DNA of 64,000 bases from Moniliella sp. 'wahieum' (Eukaryota; Basidiomycota; Moniliellomycetes; Moniliellales; Moniliellaceae). The translations under genes and the position numbers were made by a program. Positions 1 to 10,176 of this stretch are shown here, one piece after another (position 1 is the stretch's first letter; each line of letters opens with the position of its first letter). The stretch lies in NCBI GenBank assembly GCA_003971905.1, contig RSEE01000004.1, positions 1,268,069-1,332,068 on the forward strand, in the 5' to 3' direction. Under the pieces are notes generated by a model. It did not search any database and was not told where the DNA came from. It saw only the letters and a program-made list of their open reading frames with translations.

Positions 1-560
1 AATTCTTACGTTCCAACAACCGAAACCGTTCCTCCCAGATCACGCCCGAGGAGGAACAGATGGAAGCGGCTCGGGCCGATATGGATCTAAAGACGACCCC
101 CATGCAATGGCCCGGGATCTCCACCTTCTGGGCGCGTAGGGGTACCCGCCCTGTTTTCATGCACCCTCCTGCGCTGCAAGAGGGAGGAGGTCCTGCTCTC
201 CAGGCCGCGCGCCAGAGGGAACGGCTGGTATCGCTGGTGGTTCCTCATCTCTACCTTCCCTGGCCCCCCAAGCCCTCACGAGCTGCCTCACTGGGCCTGA
301 ACCTTGCCAGTGCCTGGCACCGCTATATGCCTGGAAGCAACCCCCCCTGTTGGACCCCCTTTGCTGCTGTGGCAGACACGCACGCACAGCCCCTTCATGC
401 CTTTGTCAACGGGTTTAATCCGACGTTCGAATGCAGCGTACCAATGGTGCGCCACTCCAAACAAACAGTATGTTACGCCTGCCTCCTCCATTCGTACATT
501 GTTAACCAACCTCTGCCCAGAACACCTCGCACAAGATGAACATGCTCGTCTTTGTTGCAG
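1..560. other. Upstream region of the SNF2 gene
   Basis: No convincing protein in any frame. A splice donor (GTATGT at 468) and a pyrimidine-rich acceptor (TTTGTTGCAG ending at 560) would define a 93-nt intron in front of the first recognisable SNF2 exon. The true start of that gene may therefore lie here or beyond the left edge, but the upstream exon cannot be identified. Confidence 0.4.
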
Positions 561-3500
561 CGAGCCAAGCAGAAGTCGCGGCGGCATTTCTCTGGTCCCA
601 GAAATTGTACCTCCGCGAACCGGACGCGTATCGACCCGAGACTATCCGGGAAGCCAGTCGTGACCAACCCGCACAATGTTTATCGCCAACAAACGGGATG
701 GGGGTTGACCTCCCCCAACTCCCTCGGCAATTGGCAGGGGATGGAGTAATGACCCGCGTTCTGGCTGCGATGGAGGAAGGTGTGGACAGACCTCCTGCCA
801 CCCAGGCCGAAAGCAGCGAATGCACAGCGGTTTGGTGATACGGCCAACATGACGAATGAGGCCAAGATGGCAATGGTGGACGATGCGTACGATACGCTGC
901 AGCACAACGAGGATGTTCCTGAGGTGGAGCCGAACGAGTTGATCCGGACCCGACTCTTCCCGCATCAGAAAAAGGCGCTCGGGTTCCTCCTGATGCGGGA
1001 GAAGGAACGGGACTTTGATACGGTGGGGAAGATGTTGCATGCGCGTGACCGCGCCCACCGAGCTGGAGAACTCCCTCCCGCTGAAGCTGAAGCCGAGGTG
1101 GACGAGAGGGGTCTCGGGTTGACCGCGGAAGATAGGGCACAAGATGGCGGGACTGTCTCCCTGTGGAAACCTGTAGTGAACCGCGGTGGGCGGATTGTGC
1201 GGTACTTTAACGTGGTGACCCAAGAGAGCCAAACCCTGCGCCCTAACATTTGCCGTGGTGCGATCCTTGCCGACGACATGGGGTTGGGAAAGACGATTAG
1301 CGTCATCTCCCTCATGGCATATACGCGTTCGCAAGCCTTGGCCTGGAGCCAGACCCGTCCCCCAGGCAAAGCGGGTAAGGCGCCTTCGGCTGTATCTTCC
1401 CATGTCGGGGTCAGTGCTGCCAATGTGTCGGCCTACCTGCTCGATTCCTCCTCAGGCTCAGACTCGGACTCGGACTCGTCCCTGGATCGCTCCTTGGGTA
1501 TCAGACCGACAACGAAAAAGCGTGCCGTCGGACGGCCTTCAGCAGGGGTGCGCGCTGGCAAACCCGCGGCAAGGGCGGTCCCGTTACGAGCGCCACCCAA
1601 GGCCACCAGCCACCCAAGACGGTCGATACATCCAAAATGTCCCGCGCGGAACGGATCAAATACCAAGAGCAAGTGCGGATTGATCACCTGGAGGTGCGCT
1701 CCCGCGCCACCCTTATTGTCTGCCCCATGTCGGTTATCTCCAATTGGCAAGACCAAATCGAAGAGCACTGGGGTTCGGCTCATCGTCCCAAGATTCTCAT
1801 TTATCATGGCCAGCAGCGGCCCAAGGATATACGGGAGATTGCTGGGTACGATGTAGTGCTCACTACCTACTCTACCGTCGCATCCGAATTTAGCAACCAG
1901 ACCATCTGGCGCGACTATACGGTGCGCGTGCAGAAGAACAACGAGGAGATGGTCCAGTCAGATTTTTCAGAGAGCGAGGAGGAGCAACCCATGCATGATG
2001 CCGAAGGCAACCACATCGCGACCATGGGACGTGACATTCAACACAAGCTCAAGAAACGCAAACGTACCAAGACCTCGGCGCGAACACGCGAGCCCCACCT
2101 GAACCCACTTCAACGCATCGAGTGGTTCCGCGTCGTGCTGGACGAAGCGCACATTATCAAGGACTGCATGACTTGGCAGAGCCGAGCGGTGTGCAACCTT
2201 TCTGCACAGCGGAGGACTGCGTTAACTGGTACTCATCCGATCCAAACGCGCCTCGGACTTGTATGCTTTGGTTCGCTTCCTTCGCCTGGAACCATTCGCC
2301 GACCGAGCCAAGTGGAACTATTGGTGCAACGTCTCCAAGGCCGGTTTGACCCTTTCGGGCGCACGCAACTTTAACATCAAACATGACACAGTTGCCTTCC
2401 GCCGTGTGCAGACCATCGTCAAGTTTCTCACCTTGCGTCGGTCCAAGCAGAGTAAAGGGCGGATGGCAAACCCATCCTGTCTCTTCCGCCCAAGCATGCT
2501 GTTATCTCCCGTCTTCCCTTTTCAGAATGGAGAAGGCCAAGTACCTGGCCATGCACGATATCTTCCGCGAAGACTTTGTCGATATGGCTCTTGCTGCCCA
2601 AGGGTTTAAAGATGCCAAAAAGAGCACCAGCCACATTCTCCAGGAGATCACCTTCTTACGTCTCACCTGCGACCATGCAGATATGACCGACGATGGCTTG
2701 GATCTCAAGCCTGAAAACCTGGACAAGTCGGCAGGGGAAATGATCCAAAACCATGGTTGTCTCGTCCCCGAGCCCTGCGGTATTACGAGAACTGCGATCC
2801 AAGGGCGAGGCCGAGTGCGCACAGTGTCACCAACAATTGGACATGGGCCTCGATGCGGCCGAGGCGGAAATGCGGGACCCGTATGGCCTGACCAGGGGGA
2901 CCCGGTGGATACCGACTCGCTCCTCAAGCCCGTTCTGACTGCCTGCCTGCACCTCTTTTGCGCCCCATGTTGGGAGGCCTCTTTGCCCCACTACAGCACA
3001 TGGCCCGAGCCCAGTGCGACCGAGATGAGCAAATGCACGGTGTGCCAATCAGAGTTGAAGGTGTTGCTCGAGAGCTTGGTCTTGCTCCCGACCGACTTTG
3101 ACCAGTTGGACAACGATGTGGACCTCCCCTCCCCTCCCCCGAGTCCCGGCGGTAAAATCTGGGAGCAGCACGATCTGGACGATGAGGACGACGATTACTT
3201 TGTCGACAGCAAGCCCGGGGGCCGTGTGGACCCGAAGCTGCGGTCGCAGGCACAAGAGTTGCAGGCCACCACCGTGGCGCAGGCCTTGTCCAATCGGCCC
3301 GACCTGAGCACCAAGATGCTCATGTTGTTGCGGGACTTGCTCCAGTTTTCAGCGTGCAACCCATCGAGTAGATTGTACGATGCCCGGGCCCCCCAGGACC
3401 ATATCCCCACCCCACCCGAACAGCTCGTGGTCTTGCAAAAGGAGCGAGAAAAGCTGATTCAACTCAACATGCAAGCGCAGCAACAGGCCATCACCAAGGC

Positions 3501-4295
3501 CAAGGAGCAACTGCAGCAGTATCGCCAACGCCAAAATGAGCAGGGCCGAAGGCATGGGCGACACGGACCCCCATCCGCGGGGCAAGAGGAAGAATTGGAC
3601 CAGCACGAGGTGGCCCTGATGACACTTGGAGCCGAGCGGACTGTGAGTCGGCCTCAAGCCGAAGCCGAGGTACCTGATGTGCCCACGGTCCAAGTGGGTG
3701 TGTGGACCCCTTCGCATCCCGGGAAGAGTACCGGCCCCTCAAGTCGGTCGTGTTTTCCCAGTGGACGCGTATGCTGGGCAAGGTGCGCAAAGCGATCGAA
3801 CGCTCGGGCATTCGGACCGCCCAACTCGACGGTACGATGGGCCGAGAAGAACGGGTGGCCGCGTTGAATGCGTTCCGCCTCGACCCCAAAATCGAAGTGC
3901 TTCTTGTGTCGCTCAAATCGGGAGGCGTAGGGCTCAACCTGGCTTCGTCCAGTTCGCGGGCGTACCTTTTGGATCCAGCGTGGAACCCGGCCGTGGAAGC
4001 GCAGGCGCTTGACCGGATTTACCGCCTGGGGCAAACCCGACCGGTAATCACGATCAAGTTGGTCATGAACCACTCGATTGAGGAAAACATGCTGCTTCTC
4101 CAAGCTCGAAAGAACGAGCTGGCGCAATCGATTGGGGCCAAGCGCGACCCGCGCAAGAACCGCGCCGACTTGCAGCGCGATCTGCAGCAACTATTTGGTA
4201 CCACCGACCGGTTGCGGATGGACAATGGAAACGAAGCCCCCGACGCTGGGCCAGACCACGATGGGCGCCTACCCTCTCGCTCCCCCTTGGGTTGA
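561..4295 (+). CDS. SNF2-family DNA-dependent ATPase with RING finger (Rad5/HLTF/Rad16 group)
   Basis: Chromatin-associated ATPase/translocase, probably also a ubiquitin ligase, of the group acting in DNA damage tolerance or repair. The parts occur in order. Motif I (DDMGLGKT) is at about 1270-1295. Motif Ia (LIVCPMSVISNW) is near 1710-1745. The DEAH box is at 2141-2152. A RING finger is inserted in the ATPase: its first cysteine pair (CAQC) is near 2820 and its later C-x-H-x2-C-x2-C and C-x2-C ligands are at about 2945-3050. The C-terminal helicase lobe spans about 3740-4100, including SGGVGLNLA and DRIYRLGQT. The RING between the lobes is typical of this group; no HIRAN domain was found. 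The start is uncertain: the first in-frame ATG of the motif I frame (849) looks internal. At least six frame changes interrupt about 1,245 codons, with every motif preserved. Stop at 4293-4295. Confidence 0.85.
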
Positions 4296-4868
4296 GTGCT
4301 TGGGCCATGCACCCACTGTGGCCACCAGTGAGCTGCCCCAAGAAAAACCAATCGAGGACATTGGTGGCCTCTATCAGGTCCGCAGTTGTATACCTATGCA
4401 ATGGTTCTTCTGTTCTTCTATTCGTCTTCGCATCGCATTTTCGGCTTTTTGGTGGGCCGTGATCTGTGTTGGATGCCCCGTCCCCCGCCCTCATGTCCTG
4501 CTTGACACATACCAGGCTGCCCAAGCCTCTTCGTTGCTTTCAATCCCCTTTGTGTTGTCCTCAATGAAGAATTGTAAATGAGTATCAATCGCCGTTGAAC
4601 ACCGGGGTTTGCATGTGTCGCTTGTGTCGACATTGGTTTAGCGGAGCGCGAGACGCAGCAAGGCTAGGGAAACGTTGGGATACCAACCACATAGCAGATA
4701 CCACGCATACTGTCGGAACCAGGGCCACGGTGGGTTATGGGGTGAAGCGCCATGTGGCTGCGCGGGCTGGCACCGCCATGTGCGTGATTACAGACAGAAG
4801 AATAGCAACCCGTGATCACGCACCCACCTTTAAACTAGTCTAGCCACAAAGAATCTGCAGCATCAATA
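4296..4868. other. Intergenic region
   Basis: Between the SNF2 gene and tRNA-Arg. It holds the SNF2 3' end and tRNA 5' flank; no supported gene. Confidence 0.6.
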
Positions 4869-4949
4869 GGACGGCTGGCGCAATGGTAGCGCGTCTGACT
4901 ACGACTGGTTGTAATCAGGAGGTTGCAGGTTCGACCCCTGCGTCGTTCG
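4869..4949 (+). tRNA. tRNA-Arg(ACG) with a 9-nt intron
   Basis: A complete cloverleaf can be drawn. The acceptor GGACGGC (4869-4875) pairs with GTCGTTC (4942-4948, two G-U pairs). The D arm is GCGC-AATGGTA-GCGC. The anticodon stem is TCTGA/TCAGG. The T arm is GCAGG-TTCGACC-CCTGC (4925-4941). The anticodon loop reads CTACGA, then a 9-nt insert at the canonical position after base 37, then A, giving anticodon ACG. The D and anticodon arms resemble fungal tRNA-Arg(ACG). A T5 run follows at 4970. Confidence 0.93.
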
Positions 4950-5821
4950 ACCCGACAGGGCGTCCTTCCTTTTTCCTCGGTTCTTTTGCAGACCCATTCA
5001 AGTCCACCCACACAACAAATGCATGCTCCAGTGTCGCGAGCCCAACACTGGTAACCAAACATCCCATGCGGACAACAGGCTCGCATGTGGGCCCATTGCG
5101 GTTCTGTAGCACGACCAGTGTCTCAGGGAACATGGCTGCTTTTTTAGCGTTTCTCCTGCTTGAAGATCCCACTGTCCGCACTAGCGTCTGACGCAAGGGC
5201 TCGGCTCCCCGATCCCTCCGAGCTGGCAGACATGTTGATAATCTTCTGAGCGACCAGACTGTCCAGGAAGAGTGGAAGCTACGAGGTTGGATTAACCGTT
5301 GGTAGCTCAGCGGCCTGCCACATTCAGTATAGTTGGAAGGCCACAATATCCCTTGCATGGGGGGGTACTACCAGTGTGTTGCTCGTTGCACTTCAATCTG
5401 CCATATCCAACGTTCACCAGGCTCAACGCGCATTCACGTGGTACCTCCATCTCTCAATTGTCCTCGCCATTCCTAGCGCAGCTGCTCAACTCATGTTCCT
5501 TCAACGTGGTCATAACCAAGAGACCCTGGAACACAGGAATACATGGACGCTCACATTTGTTCGCTCTCTTCTCTGGAAGAAACGGACCTTAGTTGTCTCC
5601 GAGCACTATGCCAGATATACCCAGTGCAGACGAGCAGCGGATCAGGTAGGATCATACCCGCAGATGAGGAGCCATAGAAGTAATATGCGTCGATGATCCT
5701 TGGTGTGCCAAGGTTTTTGGATGTATACAGGAAGCACTGTCCCTGGCCAGACCGCGGCTCAGGCGGGGTACAGCAAGTGGACCGTCTCCCAAACCCCGAG
5801 GAACAAACGAAGCCAATCGAC
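4950..5821. other. Intergenic region
   Basis: Lies between tRNA-Arg and the convergent eL38 gene. Only short unconvincing frames; the right part should contain the eL38 3' UTR. Confidence 0.55.
4970..4974 (+). terminator. Pol III terminator of tRNA-Arg
   Basis: Run of five T about 20 nt past the tRNA 3' end, as expected for RNA polymerase III. Confidence 0.6.
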
Positions 5822-6256
5822 TTAGTTCTTGGGGGCAATCTCCGAAACCTCCAGACCAGGAGGGAGGGACTGCTTGAGCTTGGCAGCCATCTCGGCGTCC
5901 TTGAGAACCAGAGTGTAGAGGTTCTTGCTGGTGCGCAGCTTGAACTTGTACACCTTGTTGTCCCCTTCTTGCTCTTCTTGCCCTTCTTGGCCACAACCGA
6001 AGGCTTGACCACAGACGTCTTGAGACGCGCCGCAGTCGCGTCCTTGCGACGAGCAAACTCAAGGAACTGTTTGATCTCAGTGATCTGCTTGGGCTAGAGG
6101 GAAGAAAAACTTGTCAGCTCGTCCCTTCCAACCCGTGCCCGTCCCGGCTCGAATAACCACGCTCTCCCTGGAAAGCACAGGGTTCGGCGTGAAGTAAACG
6201 AGGCGTAGGAAGGAGGAGGCTGCGGGCCGCAACAACGGCAGACGCGTACTCACCAT
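5822..6256 (-). CDS. RPL38: 60S ribosomal protein eL38
   Basis: Small protein of the cytosolic large ribosomal subunit. Exon 1 is only the ATG codon (6256-6254). An intron runs 6253-6094 (donor GTGAGT, CTGAC branch-like site, acceptor CTCTAG). Exon 2 begins [19 protein letters not shown] and ends [18 protein letters not shown] before TAA at 5824-5822. Both ends match the family closely. A lysine- and valine-rich stretch of roughly 15 residues sits in the middle, so the protein is about 91 aa against the usual 70-80. An intron right after the start codon is common in fungal ribosomal protein genes. One frame break occurs at a 4-nt run (5962-5965); a fifth G on the coding strand restores the frame, so a base-call error is likely. 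Confidence 0.93.
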
Positions 6257-6638
6257 CGTGCTCAGTGTCCGGGTACTTGGCGACAAGCAAGTTGGGCGGC
6301 CACGCCAACTTCGCAGCCACACGCCAAGGACCAACCCTAGGAGCAGAGCAACAGTGCCGAACCCTATTCACGGCCGGCGCAATAAAAGCACCAAGGGAAG
6401 CTGGGAGGCGCTTACCTGAAATGTTTCATTCGGTGACTGCTGTTTGCACAGTTTACCCCACCCGCTCCTCCGCGCCTCAGCACCCGTGTATCGCCCTGCA
6501 ATATGGCGAGTGATGAGGAGACTATTGTGCTGCTCTGGCGCCTCCCGCGCGTCCGGACACTACAGCATGGCAAAATGACCCGCGTCGGATGATGCAGATG
6601 ATGCAAGTGTGTACTACCAACACCCCCTGATTTTGGCT
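6257..6638. other. eL38 promoter region
   Basis: Contains the upstream region of eL38 and the 3' end of the FHA gene; both are on the minus strand. No additional gene seen. Confidence 0.5.
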
Positions 6639-8628
6639 TCACCTCTGCTCGCGAAGCATGAGCCAGGCAAGCACGCCCACCGACGCAGCACCCACAACCC
6701 ACCTGGGGTTGAGCAGACCAGCCGATGACTTGCCGCCGGGTGTTTCGGCTCGCTGTGCCGACGGTGGGGACACAGGCCGAGAGTTGGGCAAGCAAGGCAG
6801 CATGCTGGTTGGCCAAGAGTTGCCAGCGGAGATCTTGAGCTTGCTCCCACTCCTTTTGCGCAGCCGCGTCCGAGGCCATTGTGGCTCCAGGTGGGCCAGA
6901 CGGGCAGCAAATGCATCGTCGCCGTCGGCGTCTTCAGCATGCCCATTGATCTGGCCATTCGGAACTCCATTTGATCGCGGCAACAGATGAGATTCCAGAG
7001 CGTGCAATCGTACTTCGAGGTCTGACGGCGGAGAGACATTCTTTTCGGGTTCCCTGTGCCCATTGAGCCTTGGTTCAGGCTCCAGGGGCTCAACGACTGT
7101 GTCCACACTGGCGACGCTCTGATCATCCCTCCCTTCTAGTGAGGGGCGAGACTCGACGAGCTGACGCAACTCTGCCAGTTCAGAAAGAAGTTGTTCTTGT
7201 TGCTCCATGGTCGAGTCCAGGAGATGCATCCTTTCGCTCTGGGCCTGGAGAGCCGTCTGGACTGCTTGCAACGTCTGCTGCAACGCCACCACCTCGCTTG
7301 ATGCTTCTCTTGTTTGAGGTGGGGGTTCTGACCGTGATTCTTGCCGCGGGGCAACAGTTTTGTGCACTTGATCCAACCCGGCGCGGGCCTGGTCGATCAC
7401 AAGCCCGGTCTCGCGGCTTTGTTGGAGCTCACTCTGGAGCTGGACAAGGAGCCGGTCAAAGGAAATGTTGGCATGATTTCCTCCGGCTCGGAACGAGGGT
7501 TGTGGGTTGCCCCCCACAGCTCCGTGACGCATGTACATCGGCGGTCCTTCGGACGAAGGGCCGATCCCGATCCCCACCCCACCCATTCCACCTGCGCTGC
7601 CGTCCGAGGTATCCGGCGCGCCAGTTTGGGACGCCACCACCGCGCGGGGGAGGGCGACCGCCATGGTAGATCCGGCCAAAGTCAGAACGGGCCAGGAGCG
7701 CCTCCTGCGCCGTGAGAACCAGCTGAACCTTGCAGGATACTTTGTGGTGGAGGATGGTGCGGTTGTCCTCGCCAGCAATGTCGATTCCAAATTCAACCAA
7801 GTCGTCCCGAGTGGAGCGGGAAGGCATTGCTTTCCTGGCCATCGCCGCTGAGGCGTTCGCCGTTCAGAAAGGTGCCATTGGAGGACTTGATATCTTTGAT
7901 CCAGACCTTAATACAGAGTCAGCGCTTTTCTTTCGCTCTTTCGAGACCAAAGGGGAAAAAAAGAAGACATACTTGGTCGTGATCCAACCAGATCTCCGCA
8001 TGCATCCGACTAAGCACCTTGGAGTCAAAATACCCATTGGTAGGGGACGGCGCAGTCTTGTTGTTGGTCTGTCGACCAATTCTGATTCGCCCATTCCCGA
8101 GAGCGATCTGCTTGGGAAGAAGCTGTCGTCGACGGAGAAGAGATGGAGAGCAGGGTAGACCAGTCCTTCGGATACGGATAGGCGGGATTGGGCTGGCTTG
8201 CAGGCGGACGGGGGCTGCCGGATGGCTCGGAGGCGGGCTGTAGGTGCACTTGCTGTAGGATTGGTTGGGTGGGCACAGAAGGACCCGACGGTGCTGTTTG
8301 AAGCGCAGCGTAAGTTCGCTGCCCCAGAGGCAATGTCTGGGGCTGGGGCTGCGGCGGGGTTGCGGCTGTGGTTGCGGCTGGGGTTGTGGCTGGGGCTGGG
8401 GCTGCAACTGCGGACCAGGCGGAGGGGGGGGTTCTCGTCTGCTAACGAGAAGGAAGAGGCCGGAACCGCGGATGGTATCGCTGCGGATGGGGACGAGGCG
8501 AGGCAGGAGGAGCTGGGCAGGAGCTGGGGTGGAACCGAGGCGTCAGAAGCGGCTGGGGCCGGGCAGGCGCGTCGGAGGCTGCTGGCCTGCGGTTGGGCTG
8601 GGGGCGGGGCGGGCGGGGAAACGGACAT
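6639..8628 (-). CDS. FHA-domain, coiled-coil, tail-anchored protein (SLMAP/Far9/Far10-like STRIPAK subunit)
   Basis: Probable membrane-anchored subunit of the STRIPAK phosphatase-kinase complex. The order is a Pro/Ala/Gln-rich N-terminus, an FHA domain, coiled coil and a C-terminal membrane segment. The FHA domain includes LHLFSVDDSFF, RIRIGRQTNNKT, GYFDSKVLSRMHAEIW and WIKDIKSSNGTFLNGE, so the phosphopeptide-binding Arg, Ser-x-x-His and Asn residues are present. A 66-nt intron (7972-7907, GTATGT donor) splits it. The glutamine-rich coiled coil spans about 7460-6790. The final hydrophobic stretch VVGAASVGVLAWLML is followed by REQR and a stop at 6641-6639. This architecture matches SLMAP, PRO45, HAM-4 and Far9. 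The chosen ATG (8628) begins MSVSPPAPPP. Frame breaks occur near 8115 (a GGG run), about 7810, 7690 and 6880-6700. Confidence 0.82.
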
Positions 8629-8991
8629 GGCATGCCCGCCTGTGCAGTGTAGGCGGCTGCCGGGGAAGCGAGAGGCGCGCACACGAGGACGGGCTGGCGC
8701 GAGGAGCAAGACAGCCGAGTGGTGGTGGCAACACACCTCCGCACGTGGATGGGGGCGAGGGCTGCCCAGAGCTGCTGGGCTCGCGATGGGCTCGGGGTGT
8801 GCCAGCCTGCCTGTCTGCCTGCCTGCCCTGTTCGCCGCCCCCCGACGCAGCCATGGATGACGCGGCTGACGTAAGTATTCTACATCGTCCAGATCTCACG
8901 CATCATGTGGTGCGACAGCCAATTCACGTGCCCCCCGCCCCACCCCCGGCGCCACGACCAAGAACGGCTGACTATATGGCCACCTCCTCCC
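8629..8991. other. Upstream region of the FHA gene
   Basis: A spacer between two minus-strand genes. It contains a CACGTG hexamer near 8926 and C-rich tracts; no gene seen. Confidence 0.45.
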
Positions 8992-10176
8992 TCATCTAAC
9001 GGAGCCAGTCCCCCGCCCCTGCTCTAGAATCAAATTGGTACTCAAGGTCCGTCCAATGCTAATTGCGGTTGTACGTTGGGGTAACCCAAGAGTGCAAGGA
9101 AGAGGACGAGTCATCCACCACAGCTTATGGTCGTTGCAAGTATCCGCATACAGCAGTTGGACAAATTCCGGCTCGGTATGGATCCGGCTCAACAGCTCTG
9201 TCACGAATTCCTTCCGTGAAGCTTTGCCGCGCCAGGGACCTCGCTTGGGCTTAAGCCATCCCGCACAATGGAGCGCAGCATGGTTGGGCTGGGGGCACCG
9301 GCTCGGAAACGTCCACGGAGGGGGGGGACTGGTTCCCGCTCGGTAGGAGCAGGGGCTTGGGGAACAGGCGCAGGCGCGGGCATAGACACCGGAGCAGGAC
9401 CAGAGAGGAGGCAGAAGCATGCACAGGGGCTGGGAGCTGGGTGCGTCGGGCGCAGATCCCAACCCGAGCAAGCTCATCAAACGAGCCGACTGTTCAACCA
9501 AAGCCGGGTCGGAAGAAACAGTAGGACCGTCTGACGCAGGGTGGCGTGGTTCCAATGATTGGGCCGTGCTCATAAGATGGTCCAGAAGACTTGCCCGATG
9601 GCACTGCCGGAGGAGGGGGAAGCGTTTCGTGACTGTTCATCAGGGCGTATCGCGCAGGGGACGCGTCCAGCGAAACGGCCGCCCTGGAAACCTCTTCGAA
9701 CAACTGTTTCATCGTATTTGCGATGTCCGGACGCTGGGTCTCCTCAAACACCCAAATCCCGTATGTAGGACCATCATCCAGATCATCAGGATTGGATGGG
9801 GGGGAACTGAAGATGATGTACTCGGACGAAAGGTCCAAGTCAGAAGTAGCGGTAATGTCCGCCGTGAAATCGTCCATCGCGTTGCGGTTCATAATGTAGA
9901 CCGCATAATGGGGCGCCTTGGCTCTGGAACAAGTCAGTATTATTTTCCATGCATGTCCAGAGCACGTACCGTTGATAGACAAACATGGGGCCCTCAGTGC
10001 CTGTTTTGGTCTGGGCTGGGTCAGTAGGCGCTTCTGGCGGGCAGAGAAACGTACCCAGTGGTCATTCTCATGGGTGTAAAGCACAACAAACGAGGCGGTG
10101 GCCAAAATGATTGAGCTTTGGGATCATGCTTGCGCAGCACCTTCTCGTTGAGCTTCCGTCGAGCGGTCTCGTCCAT
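8992..10176 (-). CDS. DCP1: mRNA-decapping enzyme subunit Dcp1
   Basis: Activator of the Dcp2 decapping enzyme in cytoplasmic mRNA decay. The EVH1-like domain begins MDETARRKLNEKVLRKHDPKA and continues with IILATASFVVLYTHENDHW, TKTGTEGPMFVYQR, APHYAVYIMNRNAMDDF and YGIWVFEE, matching the Dcp1 core in order. Two very short introns are clear: 10054-10011 (44 nt) and 9969-9924 (46 nt), both with GTACGT donors. The C-terminal segment EFVTELLSRIHTEPEFVQLLY resembles the helical oligomerisation segment at the end of metazoan and some fungal Dcp1 proteins. ATG at 10176; an upstream acceptor-like CCTAG leaves open an earlier exon. One frame break lies near 10120. The exact stop is less certain because the last 40 residues in frame are not conserved. 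Confidence 0.87.
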
